From Strongylocentrotus droebachiensis (lineage: Eukaryota > Echinodermata > Echinoidea > Camarodonta > Strongylocentrotidae), in contig JAVYIG010006366.1 in NCBI GenBank assembly GCA_035222895.1, positions 55,123-119,122 on the forward strand: a stretch of 64,000 bases of DNA, in the 5' to 3' direction. This document shows, one piece after another, positions 1-12,820 of this stretch. A program made the translations under genes and the position numbers. Within the stretch, counting starts at the first letter, position 1. Each line of letters starts with the position of its first letter. The notes beneath the pieces were generated by a model. That model was not told the origin of the DNA and did no database searches. It was given only the letters and a program-made list of their open reading frames with translations.

Positions 1-924
1 CGTAGGGTTGCCAAAAGTGGCATTTGGTACACGGTTTTGACCGTTATATTTTCAATTTTTTAGTAGGTATTAACAACTGCTGAGGCTAATTTGCAGTAAT
101 GTTAATTTGTTCAAGATACTATTTTCCAAAAAATGCAGACATTTTTGTGGATGTACTACATTATTATACTCATTCACAAGGGTAATAAATGAACTTTCTG
201 TTGATGTACATTGCAAGGTCACGTGATGTGATTCGATACCTCAAAACGCCAACAAAAGAGCGCTTATTTTGATTTGTGAATAAATGTGGACAGAAGTCTG
301 ATATTTGTTGACCATATCCCTTTTTTTCACTCATTTGTAAATATCATTCCATAACAGTTTCCTGAAAGTTTGAAGACGATAGCTGTTGTCCTTTGTCCGT
401 AGCGTATATGTATGTGACAATGTAATGATATAAGTGTTAGTCATTTATTACTTCTGACATACACACTCACTCAGTCTCACTAACAGAGTGAGACAAAATT
501 ATTTCTTTGCTCATTTCAATTAAATAAAATTATTTTACAAACATACAAACAGGGCCATAAACGTACACACAAGCAAACAAACCGACACAAATACATACAG
601 ATTTCCACAAAACATAATAACATTTCGCATGAGGCATCAGTTTGTGAGTCTTATCTCTGTTTATTATATCAACAGGCTGAGATGTCAACATCACAAATTG
701 AATAAACCATAACAAGCAAAACATGTCAGTCTGAAAATCCTTGTAGTAGTACAAACAGAATTACAAGCAAGAACACAACATAAAGTCAAAGAAACACTTT
801 TTCTTCATGAACAGAATAAATGTGAGAACGCACACATTTAAACAAAAATAGTATTTCCCTTCAAAATAATGATCAATACCTGCCAAGTTTACATCCAGGT
901 ATATACAACAAACAATCTTTATAT
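1..924. other. AT-rich stretch without recognisable gene
   Basis: No convincing coding frame. The first dozen bases resemble the CGTA-rich element that follows at 925, which could mean that element was interrupted by later insertion, but this is weak. The only long frame, on the minus strand near 530-754, is compositionally biased and starts at a non-ATG codon. Confidence 0.4.
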
Positions 925-1290
925 GTTTTTAATGCTTCGTCGGACTGGCGTAGGGTAGCGTATTGTTGCGTAGGCTTAGCGTACAGTTGCGTAGGCTTGG
1001 CGTACAGTTGCGTAGGCTTGGCGTACAGTTGCGTAGGCTTGGCGTACAGTTGCGTAGGCTTGGCGTACAGTTGCGTAGTTTCTGCGTAAAAAGTCTACGC
1101 CGAAGGTACGCGAAAAAATATAAACATGTTTAATTTTTTGCGTTCATCTCGCGTACCCATTTTCGTCCCTCCGCGTACAGTTGCGTAGGGTTGCGTACGA
1201 TCGGCGTAGGGTTGCGTACGATCGGCGTAGTCGCTACGCAACTCTACGCAACTCTACGCAACTCTACGCAAGGCCCGGTGTGAAAGCCCC
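925..1290. mobile_element. CGTA-rich non-autonomous DNA element, right part
   Basis: The interior is an array of short motifs built on GCGTAGG, GGCGTACAG and ACTCTACGCA. The right end reads GGTGTGAAAGCCCC followed by TTAA at 1291-1294. The same end in mirror image occurs at 47336 and 47467. An internal stretch around GGACTGGCGTAGGGTAGCG (near 948) is repeated near 47798, so these are copies of one family. The left end is not visible; this copy looks truncated or interrupted near 925. A TTAA target with G/C-rich termini is known for piggyBac- and Kolobok-type transposons. No transposase is present. Confidence 0.6.
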
Positions 1291-1907
1291 TTAATGGGAT
1301 GATATTTTAAATATAAGAAAATATACAGATTCCTCAAATCAATCTTGTTCCCACTTTAGGTTAACACGAACAGGAGTGTTGTTCGGGTGCCTTCTGAAGA
1401 GCGGAGTGATGAAGACAATCGGTGTCAGGGAAAATAACAAGAGGTCTGCTGACTTAACGCTCACCTGAGCCGATGGAAGTACCGCCCTCGCAATAGGGGA
1501 CCTAGCTCTCAACCCCTATGCACCAGGAACAAGGGATTCACACAAAAGTTAGGGGTATCCCATTCAAACAAATAGTCTCAAATTGTCTGGATTTGTTGAG
1601 AATATCATTATGAAACAAAATGAGTCGATAACAATGGTTTCATAGTTAAAGTAAATAAAACTGCGGATATAAAGCGTGGCAAAAAAAAAAACGGACTAGC
1701 ATACATTTAATAATGACGAGCGAATTTCGCAAATGCCAGTAGATGAGGAATCCTTTTAGATTATAGCACCTCACGCACATTCAAAGCAATCATGGCCTCG
1801 CCTGAGGATCTTACTGACAAACACGTTCCAATTATAACAATATTGATTTTACTTAATTAGAATGATAATACCCTTTACCTCTTAACTTAAATATTTTGAC
1901 AGATTAA

Positions 1908-2180
1908 AAGCCCCCCCCCCCCCCCCACTCCGAGAACGAAGGGACCGCATGCGTGTTCCCAAAATCTCCGGCTCGTAACAAAGAAAAAGGGTCTGCCCGT
2001 ATTGACTTTACACACCGGACTTTTTCTGAAAAGGGGGGGTGGGTGCTGAAAAGGCTCGTTTAACAAAGAAAAAAGGTCTGCCCGTATTAATTTGACACAC
2101 CGGACTTTTGCTGTAAGGGGGGGGGGGGGGTGCTGGGAACACGCATATGCGTACCTTTAATAACACTGAGTGGGGGGGGG
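1908..2180. repeat. Poly-C/poly-G low-complexity region with short tandem duplication
   Basis: A C run near 1911-1926 and several G runs between 2032 and 2185 frame a duplicated segment. The word GGTCTGCCCGTATT and its flanks occur near 1990 and again near 2075, a period of about 85 bp. No coding potential. Confidence 0.6.
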
Positions 2181-2841
2181 GGCGGGTTAAAAACACTGGT
2201 ATTTAAAAGAAATCATGCCAGGTAATTTACAGTTACTACCGCAAGTATCGGATAGTCAAGAGTCATTTGCAAGCAGGAGCAAACCTAATGCTTCGAAGGG
2301 CTAACGGTAACCCTAATGATTCAAAGGGCTAACCTTTACCAATTGTTCTAATAGCCATATGACATAAATCAAATAAATTGCTGATAATTAGGCAGCAATA
2401 ATCTTTGTTCACGTTTGGATTTTAATTTAATTTCGGTCACAATACCTTTTTTTTTGGGGGGGGGGGGGGTTCAGCGGGTAACAATAAATGATAAAGAAGA
2501 GGGGGGAAATATGACCAGAACGCAAGATGCAGATGTTCAAGAGCGAACAAGTTTATGGATCATGCACTATCCCCTCCCCTTCATGGATGTATCCTAATTC
2601 CTAATCACGAGAAAATAATAAGATGGATTTCAGCCCTTCCCTTTTGCCATGAGCCAACGCTAATGAATTCAAATAATGTATTATCTCCTAATATTTAACT
2701 CCCTAATTTTGACTCAAGACTTCCGTTTCTGCGGGTAAGGTGAAAAATCAAATGCATTGGGCTAGCGCTCCTAAAAATAGAACTGTTTTTAAGTGCTTTT
2801 ATCACTGAAATCGTCAAAAGAATGATATCTGATATCAAATA

Positions 2842-2870
2842 AACATTGTTGTAGATTCTACAACAATGTT
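2842..2870. repeat. Short perfect palindrome (14-bp arms, 1-nt centre)
   Basis: The left arm AACATTGTTGTAGA is followed by one T and then its exact reverse complement. Just downstream (about 2871-3043) is a diverged tandem duplication of roughly 85-90 bp, recognisable by two copies of CAAAGTCCAATA. Confidence 0.7.
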
Positions 2871-4309
2871 CGTTTCATACACGCTCCGGACCAAAGTCCA
2901 ATAGAATATGAAATGCACGAAACTGTGTTGTTATCGTGATTTTTATATCAGTACGATTCATACATCCTCCTGATCAAAGTCCAATATAATGTGGAATGCG
3001 CCAAATGTTGTTGTTATCATGATTGGTATATTAGTATCATGCATGTAAACAAGAAGATAACTCTTTGCCTTGGAAAAAGATAGAGAAATATCGGATCTCG
3101 GGGGATCAGTATACGATTGATCTTATACTTCAAGGGAAATGCAACCCTTTTTTGCAATCTTTTATGAAAGCAGAAACATAAGAGAAACAAAATGGCGAAA
3201 GTCTAAAACAAAATCGGACCAATTATAACACGGTTATGAATGTAGGAAATATGAAATCACTAGAGCTATGCGAATCTTGAATTGGCAATTCTGTCAGTAG
3301 ATTGTGACGTAGTGCACAGAAATATCAATAATGTCTGTTTTTTTCTCTCAAGTGCCTTCTACTTTGAAGCACTTCTCAAATATATTAATACGGATAGTAT
3401 ATTAATGTGGTTTCTCTATTTAAAAATAAATAAAAGGCCATTCTGAGTCATACATGTCATGGAAGACCACCATAATTGGTGTTGGGTCACCCTGTCTAAA
3501 TATCAGAAATAAATAAATACATTTTGAGAAAAAAAAAGAAAATTGTAGTAATTGTATGAGTTGGAACAAATGGGAAAGTTGTCCTGCATTCAACTCAGTT
3601 ACCATACGTATAGTAGATTTCGTTCAAACCTTCGCACTTCTGCTTCTTTGATTTTCTGCTTCCTGTTAGAGTTTTTTGCTATCGAGGCTGGATTTCCCTT
3701 CCATATAATATGGATATGAACTCCTTTTAATAGTTTAACTACGTTTTAAATGGAGTTACATTAGGTATTTCTGACTAAACTTAGTGACATAGTTAAAATC
3801 GACATCATTTTTAATATGCGTAGAACTATCAAAATGTATACTTTGTAAAGTAAACTATAGATTACAATACAATCATGCATGTGTTATATCATCACAAAGT
3901 ATAGAGAGGCCATGCGGCAATAATACGAATTACAATATATTTGAACAATATAATAATGAGTAGCAAATTTCCCTCTCCTCTGAAACGTATTGACACAAAG
4001 GACCTACCAAAACATATATTTCTCTGTAAAGAAACAATTGAAATATATTTTGTACGTTGTGATATATTGTACTTTACTGTAAACTTATTTATAAATCGAG
4101 TATAAAAAATTACTTTACATGTTTCACAGAAAGCCATCTTGAGAATGTAATTATAGATTCATTTATTTTGTCGTTTCTAGTTGGCCTCTATGCTAACCAG
4201 GTATACAAAAACGTTAAAAATCGAATACTGTCGGATTTAATGAAATCTAAATTAGCTTCATGCTAAATGAATTTATAAAAAGATTCTTAAAAATAACTTG
4301 CATGCTGGT

Positions 4310-4565
4310 GTGAGGAAATAACATTCTTAGGAGGAAAATTGGAAATTTATATTATCAATATAAAGTGAAAAATTAGTGGATAGTGAGGCAATGACGTCAC
4401 TGACTTATGAGTGAGTTGTCAATTTGTCTTGTGGTTTTCAAAGTTGTTCATGTCGTTACAAACTCATAACTTTCTATAATATCAGTTATCCGATTTTGCT
4501 CAAACTTTTTTTAATTGGTTTGTCTGACATTTCTGCTTCTATTGAAAATTAGTTATTTTTAGAGT
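4310..4565. repeat. Dispersed repeat, copy A
   Basis: This contains GTGGATAGTGAGGCAATGAC and TCAGTTATCCGATTTTGCTC. The first part recurs in reverse orientation near 19500-19680, and the second recurs in direct orientation near 20080-20100. It is a dispersed, probably non-autonomous element; no terminal structure was firmly resolved. Confidence 0.5.
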
Positions 4566-4599
4566 GGACACCCAATATAGGTCCACTACCATCAAATCT

Positions 4600-5175
4600 A
4601 GCAATTCACTTATACTTCCACTACTCCATCACCTGTCCAATACTACCACCACCACTACCACCACCATAAGCATGGATATACCATCATCACCACCACCATC
4701 ATGGTAGTTCCACTCCCATCATCACCAACATCTCCACTAATATCACCCCATTAGGGATACAGTACAGCTATCACCATACCATACTACCGTCATAGGCATA
4801 GATATACCACCATGCGCCACCACCATCATGGTATAACACTCCCATCACCACCATCTCCACCACCCCATCAGGTGTACAGTACTGCGGTATAGCTATCACC
4901 AATATACTGCCACCATCACTACCACCAACATAGGCATATATGGATATACTTGATATACCACCACCACCATGTACCACCACCACCATCATAGTACTACCAC
5001 TCCCATCAGGTTTACAGTACAGCTATCACCACTCCCATCACCACGGCCACCATCATTCTTAGGTACATTAAGCTCAGCATCATGCACCACCATCACGATC
5101 ACCACCCCTGCCAACGTCGGACCTTCACCAGCCACTACGGCCACCATCAGCACCACCACAACCAATCTCAAGCCC
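4600..5175. repeat. CCA/ATC-rich imperfect minisatellite
   Basis: ACC/ATC trinucleotides are organised in longer imperfect units. CATAGGCAT/AGATATACC, CCACCACCATCATGG and GTACAGTAC each recur several times at roughly 120-150 bp spacing. Frames through it encode His/Thr/Ser or Gly/Val runs and are not credible genes. Confidence 0.75.
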
Positions 5176-6530
5176 ATACCCCTCATTGATTGATAAACAT
5201 GAATCCATGTACAACCCACAGGCAACATAGGCGAGGAAGAGGATTTTTTTTTCTTCTGCTCCAGACGGGAGTATCGATAATTTGAGTCGAAAAACCAGAC
5301 CCACATCGTTGATCCGAGTTTGCCTATGGATTCACTCACCTTTATTCGGAGTGGTTCTGGTGTCCCTCAAGACATTTTGCGTATATCTTGAATAAATGAG
5401 CTGCTTCCATTAACGCTGGATGAAAGACTAAAAGGGAAAATTGTAGAAACTTTACACGTACATACAGTGTACTTACAAAACCTGGAAAAGGATTGGGGAT
5501 TCCCATCATGTTGCTCAAAGCGCATGCGTGGTTTGTTAGTTTGTAAACAATCGTAGTCTAAAGACGGGAACCCTAGACAATTATTTTGGTAGATTGGCTG
5601 AACCGTGCACAAATATTGTATTCTGGCTGGTCCCATTCGTCATTATTTCATTGATGCCTTGCCGAACATCATTTGTTATTGTTATACCATGAGTTGTGTG
5701 CCCAGTAGTGCTGCAGATTTATTCAGGTTTTAATGACGAAATGTTGAATTGATGTCTTCGCAAGCAAGACTGCATTTTACTGTTTCCCTGACTGGCAATT
5801 AGTTTTGAACGAAATGGAAAAGCTAGAGCAAGATCAATATGCTGTTGTTTTATAAGGGAATCAAGTAGATAAGAAAATCTGATTTGTTGCTCTTTCCTAA
5901 ATCTAAGTTTCCCCATACGTAGTAATTAAACATCAACGCCAACACCATAATATCAAATGAGTATACATAAAGATACTCAGCCGATTTAACCCATTTTATC
6001 ATGTTTACAGGGAATAATCCGTTATGTGTTTAAAATATCTGATTTATAAACATTAAAAATGCACATATTTTGTTAAAGGGGATTCCAACCCAAATAGACA
6101 ACTATTCTAAACGAAAGCAGAACAATCAGAGAAGCAAACTGATGAAAGTTTCAATTACATCTGACTAAATATAAGAAAGATATGGATTTGTGAAAACTGT
6201 AGTCACTATACGTCACGTATGGGCAATTCAAATTGGCTAAAGCGGTAGTGTCGATGTAATGCAGTGCTGGACTACTTTCCCATCTGTTCCAACATATACA
6301 ATGAATAAACTTTATTTTTTTTTAAGTTTACGGCTCAGGAGGGTCTATCCTTTTAGAGGACCTATATTAATCTACAATATCCTTTGAGTTTCTGTAGTTC
6401 CCCAAGAGAGAAGGGACCTACGAGAAAAGCAGAAATTAGTGATAATTTTGTACACGGCAAATGGGATAGTTATCCAAGTACTACGTCAAAATCCACTTTC
6501 CATATGTAATACCAATTCGAGATTTGCATA
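5176..6530. other. Intergenic stretch, no feature recognised
   Basis: No coding frame with family-like composition and no clear repeat structure was found on either strand. Confidence 0.4.
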
Positions 6531-6649
6531 GACTAAGTGATCCCATATTTCAACATTCATTACTTCCTTTCTATTGCTTCGATTAATTACAAACATTTTC
6601 CAATCTGTTTCTGTTATGTTTCTGCTATCATACCAATCAACTCATCACA

Positions 6650-7060
6650 AGGGTTGGATTGCCCTTTAATGGGGGACTTGCACGGGCACAAGAACTCAAT
6701 CGGGACCTGCCCTGAAAGGGAAGGATTGACGGAACGCCCCCCCCCCCCCCGCCACATGAATCCGCCACTGATATTCTTGGACTTTCGGAGGACCAGTTGG
6801 GACAAGAAAATCCAAATTAGTTCGGTGAAATTTTGTTTTGGTAGCGGCCTCGGGTGAAGGGGGTTCAAACAATCCCGATAGTAAAAATCTAACAGGGAAA
6901 TATTTGTAACGTCTCCATGTGTACGCCATTTCCGTCGACAAATACAAGGGGGCATTTTCAGATGTGTGCCAGTATTTTTATTAGGGGGGCATGGTCGGTT
7001 GCATGTGAACCTCGCCCCTCTCCCCAATGTGTCTGAGACGCATATGCATATTAGTGTTAT
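6650..7060 (-). repeat. Poly-G/C dispersed repeat
   Basis: A C14 run near 6737-6750 is followed by AATCCGCCACTG, the terminal word also found next to poly-G runs at 9643-9650 and, with one change, at 26104-26113. The frames inside are repeat-derived. Confidence 0.45.
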
Positions 7061-7084
7061 CGTTGAAGACATGCCGGAACTTAA

Positions 7085-8160
7085 AGCATGACAAGGAAAC
7101 GGAAAATCATTATCAGTCAGTAATTATTTTGTCATTGGCAAAGCAAATAATAATAAGGCATGTGGTGTAGATTTGGTTAGAAATGAGTTTTTGAAAATTG
7201 TTCAGCAGCTGGCATTGGTTGTATTACTGGTTAGTTTAATGTTATACTGGAGAGTGGTCTAGTAGTAGTACTAAAAGACTGGTTTCTAGGTAGTATAGTC
7301 CCTATTTCCAAAAATAGGAATAAGGATACAGACCCAGATAACTATCGTGGGGTAACACTTTTAAGCTGTTTGGGAAAATTGTTCTCTTCAATGTGTAAAT
7401 AAATTGGGAGTGCATGGTAATTAGCTAAAAGTATCAAACATCGAATGGTTAGTTTCTGGTTAAGAATAGTAAAAAGGATACCCTCTAAATATTCAGTCAC
7501 AATTTTTTTTTTGCAAAGGTTAATTAGTAAGAATATAGATATGTCTACTTTTGTCAAGTGGTTATCTTGTATTGAAAAAATATTGAAACTTGCTGGTCTT
7601 AGTCCAAAGCTCTTTGAAAGCGCATAGATATGTTATTTCATAACGTATAATGCGTTATACAAGAACTGAACTATTATTATTAGTAATAGTATTGTTTGGC
7701 TAAAGCAAGGGAACGGATTTAGCAATAATTGGGTACTGACCACTCTGAAGTGTATGCCTAAATTATAGGATCTTTAAAAATGATTGTCTCTTTGAAAGGT
7801 ATTTAGTTTTGCTCAGTAAAATAAATAGAATAACATTGAGCCGTTTTAGATGTAAGTCACACTGTTTACCAATTAATGATAACAGATTCATAGAAGCTTT
7901 TAATGCAATTAGTGTAGAATGTGATATGCATGAGTCTGGTGATGAATTCCATTGTGTTTTTGTTTGCCCTTTTTTTTCAGAAAGCAAAGAGAGTTACATT
8001 TAGGTCGTAAAGTAATAGTCAAACGCCCTTGCACATTACACATGTTGAATTTATTTTTATATTCCGGTATACAGGACAGTTGAAGAAATTAGTACTCTTT
8101 TTAATGATAATAATGTCACATTTTTCTGGTCTAAATAAATCTTAACAATCCAATCATATT
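7085..8160 (+). mobile_element. Decayed LINE (non-LTR retrotransposon) relic
   Basis: Conceptual translation of about 7130-7400 gives an RT amino-terminal signature: a CGVD-like motif, then IVPISKN, then DPDNYRGVTLLSCLGKLF. This is the fingers/palm start typical of non-LTR RTs. The segment around 7809-8003 matches a LINE carboxy-terminal tail (LSRFRCKSHCLPI, then GDEFHCVFVCPFF). The frames are broken and the catalytic YADD region is missing, so the copy is dead and internally deleted. The clade is not certain. Confidence 0.7.
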
Positions 8161-8864
8161 ATGTCACCCATAAAAAAAAAGAATTTTACAATTCAAAGTG
8201 ATAGGTTAAGTAAGCAACTAACAATTTTTGATCTGTAGTACAGTCTTGCTGTAGGTCAAGTGTAGTTTTGTTTGATTGTTTGTTAGTTTTGTTCTTATTA
8301 CATTATATTCCATTATGTTTGTTTTTTTGTCCTTTGGAAAGCAAAGAGTGATTTTGGTTTATCTTTCTAGGGACAATTATGCCGTACTGCTGTAAACATG
8401 TCAATCAAAAAGACAAACTAGCTAAACGAGACTTGTATTACGGATTGTATTTAACAGTCACTTTGGACAAAGGTCAAATATTTAACAATACTTTTCACAA
8501 TTGGCCTGTAATTCCCCCCGCACCTGCGGTTGATCAAACAAATAGGCCTTGTGTCCGTCAGCTATGAAGAAATACGAAAAATAAACAACTTAACTACTGT
8601 GGTGATATATCTGAACACATAGAGACGTGATCACTTAGAGTGTACATGTACTTCGAACTCCTTGCATCGACAGACCATTATAATGATAATTTCGACATAA
8701 ACAATCAATTGGTCTTGGCAAGATTGTTATTAGGTATTTTAAGGCCTATGTTCCGTTTCCTTATCTACTTAAAACACCAGCCTGTGAGTGATGTAATTGG
8801 GATCATACTGCCCTATAGTTCGTTGCTATCGCATCATACATATCAGTCTCTCTGATGAAGGATA

Positions 8865-9065
8865 CATGTCTGCTACCTGGTCTAAGATCCACAAGGACAT
8901 CCGGATACTTTTATATGGGCGACACGGCGAATATACGATTGTGGTAAGTCTCGAAAAGCAGTTGAACATGAAGGCAAAGACTTTCGGAAACTATTTCAAC
9001 CTGTAGCAATTTCAAGAGCCTTGTGAATCACCTAAAGAAATATGCGGACAGTACAATGATGCATT
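8865..9065 (+). pseudogene. Decayed possible exon shared by units 1 and 3
   Basis: Compared with the copy at 37795-38086, one frame here reads RIYDCGKSRKAVEHEGKDF, nearly the same as the unit 3 version. One extra base near 8992 and in-frame stops disrupt it. The unit 3 copy stays open for about 104 codons. The family is not recognised. It may be a fragment of a neighbouring gene caught in the duplication, or simply non-coding sequence that happens to stay open in one copy. Confidence 0.35.
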
Positions 9066-9359
9066 AAATGTAGAGGTACCATGATTACGCAAGGTCGAAC
9101 ATGTTTATGTGGGTATATCTCGGAAGTTTTTTGGATTGGTTTTCCATCTAATTTATCTGGTTTCAGTCAATAGGTTTTTATATAGTGGCATTACAAGATT
9201 TCCGACTGCTATGTTTTATATGGATTAATGTGGATCAATGGATCTTAGGTGGAGCTATAAAGTAACTTGTAGATGCCGAATCATTTCGTTTGTTCGGGTT
9301 TTGATCTCCACCGGATCTCCATCATTCTCTTCTTAATTCAGTGTTGAAAGAGGCACACA

Positions 9360-9650
9360 TATATATATATTTTTTTTAAGTCCCAAAAAAAATCGCAACG
9401 ACTCAGCCAGCCGCTGAATAAGCGGGGGGGGGGGGGGGTAAGAGGACACTTTTTTAGGTCAGCCATTGCCATATATATATATATATATATTTTTTTTTTT
9501 ATATAACAATTTTTATTTTAAAAAATTGGCCGGGGGGGGGGGCACGTCCCTGTTTTTCAGTCCATTTAGGGCTGATTTTAACATATTTTTTTTGGCCGGG
9601 GGGGGGGGGGCACGTGCCCCCTGTCCCCCCTCCCTGGATCCGCCACTGAA
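9360..9650. repeat. Poly-G dispersed repeat inserted in unit 1
   Basis: TA dinucleotide and T runs, three G runs (near 9423, 9531 and 9598) and a terminal GGATCCGCCACTG. At the corresponding place in unit 2 (near 24755) the sequence after the element, AACTGTAACA, follows unrelated DNA without the G runs, so this is an insertion or local expansion specific to unit 1. Confidence 0.6.
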
Positions 9651-11960
9651 CTGTAACAATATCTTGATTCTGAATACTTCTTATATTTCATATTCTAATC
9701 ATGTTTGTAATATCATTTTCAAGAGTAAATGCTTTTGCACAATAGTGCATGTATATGGGTAAAAATTGAATGAACTGATGTTTATATACACATCAAACAT
9801 AAATCACTTTTCTATCATGGTAAAAAGGAAGTACATATGTACAGTAGAACTATAAAGCACAAATAATTATAACAATATCTGCTCCTTATATCTATTTATG
9901 GTGTCATTTTCCTATTCACGTTTGCATTATGATTTACAAGAATATATCTAAATACGTGAGCATGTTTTACTTAAAGATAAAGTTGAGTTCTGGTCATGTG
10001 ATTGCATTGTGAAAGAAAAGGTTGATCATCTAGTATATAAGTATTTGTGTGTATTGCAAGGTTCTGGAATCATCAAAATGATAAGAAATTTGGCCAAATC
10101 TTGGCTAAGTTACAAGCACTGTACACAGAATGATGTATATGGGACTACACGAACACGTGGCAAAAAAATCCGTCCCTGGATTTTTACAATGTTTCATGTT
10201 ATATTTAGAATATGAAGGCATTTGAAAAGCCATGCTTTTCAGGGAACATGTCTTATCTGATGTTCTTCCACCCTTGCATAATAACAATGATAATGCTCAC
10301 AATTTTTGTTTTCCCTCTTCCCAGAACTCAACCTTCTCTTTAAGACGCAGTTATTCATGCTGTGGAAGTTTCCTTGGGTACGTTCTAGAATCGAGATAAT
10401 ATTTAGTTTAGAACAAAAATTATGTGATTACTGTCGTAAAGTGTTTTTGTTTATCCTTTGAACCTAGACAAATGTCTTGGAGAGCAGTAATAATACATTA
10501 ACGGTGTAATGACGATGCCAACGTATAAATAGAGTGTTTACATGGGCGTAGTGAATGATTACATATAAGCATGACTCAATTATTATCCATCAATATTTGA
10601 GAATAAACATGGTTTAAAGTTACTATGTCCCTTTTGCAGCCATCATCATATTCTGTAGAAATTTGCAGGAATTATGAATTTGTCACTCATGTCCTACCTG
10701 TGACATGTGCACGTTAGCAGTGCCCTAGTTTTCAAATCATGCAAGTAAATCCGTTTATTTGTTAGACTTCACTGTCAGACACTATTGAGTGACTGACTGC
10801 CTTTTTTTTTTGTTTTTTGGTAATAACATACATAACATGAGCTGTAAATGATACATGAGCTGTAAACGGTATATGAGCTGTAAGGGGTACATGAGCATTT
10901 GTCAACATCAATAATCCACTTCTTGTAATGGCCAAAATTAAACTGATTGAATCTTTGCGCAGCACAAAACGTTCGACCATTCTGTACAAGGCTCTGACGA
11001 TCAGACTCTTTAATAAATGTACTGCTATCTCTAAAGTCGATTCGCTAACTAACGGTCGCTATATTCCCACAAAAAGACATTTACAAGCCCTTTCGTTTTG
11101 AGGGAAGTTCTAAATAAGTATTATCTTACAAATGCCGTTGGAATTAAACTTTTCATTTGTTGGGCATGTTATTCACTCTATATCTATTTTTAAAAATTAA
11201 CACACAAACATACATACTATTCAACCACAAACACCCGCATAAGCGCACGCTGTGAAGGAGATGTAGGATAGGGAGATAGAAGGGGAAAGAGGAAGAGAGA
11301 GATATATTGGAGTCTATTTGTTCTCCTTCAGAAACTATATGTTCTTCATTCGGCTCTACGTGACATTATTGTGACATCGTGGGGGTACATTATGACATTA
11401 ATTATCGAAATATTAGTTATTAAAGAACAATGTCACCCATAATCGCTGTAGGACGAAGGGAAGTAACCTTTGTAGTCAGATATATTCATTAACTACGAAA
11501 CAAGTGCGGTTACGATAAGGACAGCATAAGTGGAGAGTCTTTGGAATTTTGTATGATATAATTATAGATTAGGAAATGGCACAATGTGTCGACCGTCAAT
11601 ATTTATTGTTGCTTATTAAAAGTATTTATAGTGAGAATTAGTGTCGTTAAAGGCTGCCCATAGTCAAAGGCTTCGATAAACCATTCCTTAATAGCTGAAT
11701 AGGTTTGTTTGTTTGTTTGTTTTTTTTTGTTTTTTTTTTGGGGGGGGTGTAATAAAAGGAAAAACAATTTCAGATGTTCACAATTTACAATAGGCAGATC
11801 TGATGGCTATGGTATTAACAGTCAGTCCCTGTATTACAGGAGAGTCCCAAATAGGCTAATAAAATTGGTTCGCTGCTGCTCAGACTATATGTTATGTAGT
11901 TGTATCTATTAAACATAAGAAATTTGTTAAGCACATAGTTAAGAGTCCTTGATTCTCCTT

Positions 11961-12060
11961 CTCCGGCTAATCCTATGTCGGTCTATAATCCAAACCGGAT
12001 ATCCTCGCCCTCCGTTGTGGTCTCTACCTGAAAATCACGTTAGAAACCGTATCCAAAATA
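11961..12060. promoter_or_regulatory. Strongly conserved 100-bp block upstream of TLR gene (unit 1)
   Basis: By eye it differs from 26432-26531 in unit 2 at only 3 of 100 positions and has no indel, while immediate flanks carry many changes and indels. It lies about 0.8-0.9 kb upstream of the conserved splice acceptor of the TLR exon. On the minus strand TGATTTTCAG looks like a splice acceptor. It could be a promoter or enhancer, or an exon of an antisense transcript; no coding frame is convincing. Confidence 0.4.
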
Positions 12061-12810
12061 TATCAAACAATACTGAAAATAGGTTGCAATCTATATGTCT
12101 ACATTCACGTGCTTGTTGTATTTAAATATTATCTTAGGGATGGATTTACTACCAGGACATAAACTAATAGTGACAGGAAATAAAATGGAGAAAAACAACT
12201 ACCTACTACAACAATCATCCCTACAAAGATAGTTAGACAATGCTTTGAAAATCGTATTGGAAAGTAATTCATATGAAAATTTCGGTTTATGCGATTCAGA
12301 ATTTCATCTTGGCATAGTGTCATTGACAAAGTCATTCATTAAAAAAAGATTCTACTGTTGATCTAATTCATGAATTAGAAGTTTCCTTTTCTTTATCGGG
12401 ATAAATAATAGAAGGGTTTGATATGTCTATCTACAAATTTTTGTTAAACTAATATTATGACATTCCTAACTACTTGAAAGAATCATCGATGACATACTGA
12501 CATTTCAGTTTACCACAATTTTTTATCGTCCAGTATTTCAAACCGTCGACTTTCTCAAACAGCGATTGCAAAAACCGCGACATGCCATAACTTCCCCTTT
12601 TAAAATTAGTTTTAAAGTGGTCTGTTAGACATAATATTGTGCAAATAGTATTAAGTGATGGATGAATAAAGGAGAAAGTACTTTTCTTTATGAACAGGTG
12701 CTACTTGAAATATCGATACATGCAAATATTTACATGAGACTGTTTACCAAACAAAAGTACGTGAGTGTGTTATAGTATGATTTATTCATGTATCATTCTC
12801 TCATATTTTT

Positions 12811-12820
12811 TTTTCTACAG
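12811..12820 (+). other. Predicted 3' splice site of the TLR exon (unit 1)
   Basis: A pyrimidine tract ending TTTTCTACAG is followed by ATCGTGACC. The same junction occurs at 27371/27372 in unit 2 and 41573/41574 in unit 3, 376-389 nt upstream of each TLR start codon. This fits a 5' UTR intron whose acceptor begins one exon holding the rest of the 5' UTR and the whole coding region. The upstream donor was not identified. Confidence 0.5.

Noticed and set aside
4771-5339. His/Thr-rich and Gly/Val-rich frames on both strands
   Set aside because: They follow the CCA/ATC minisatellite and have no start context or family features.
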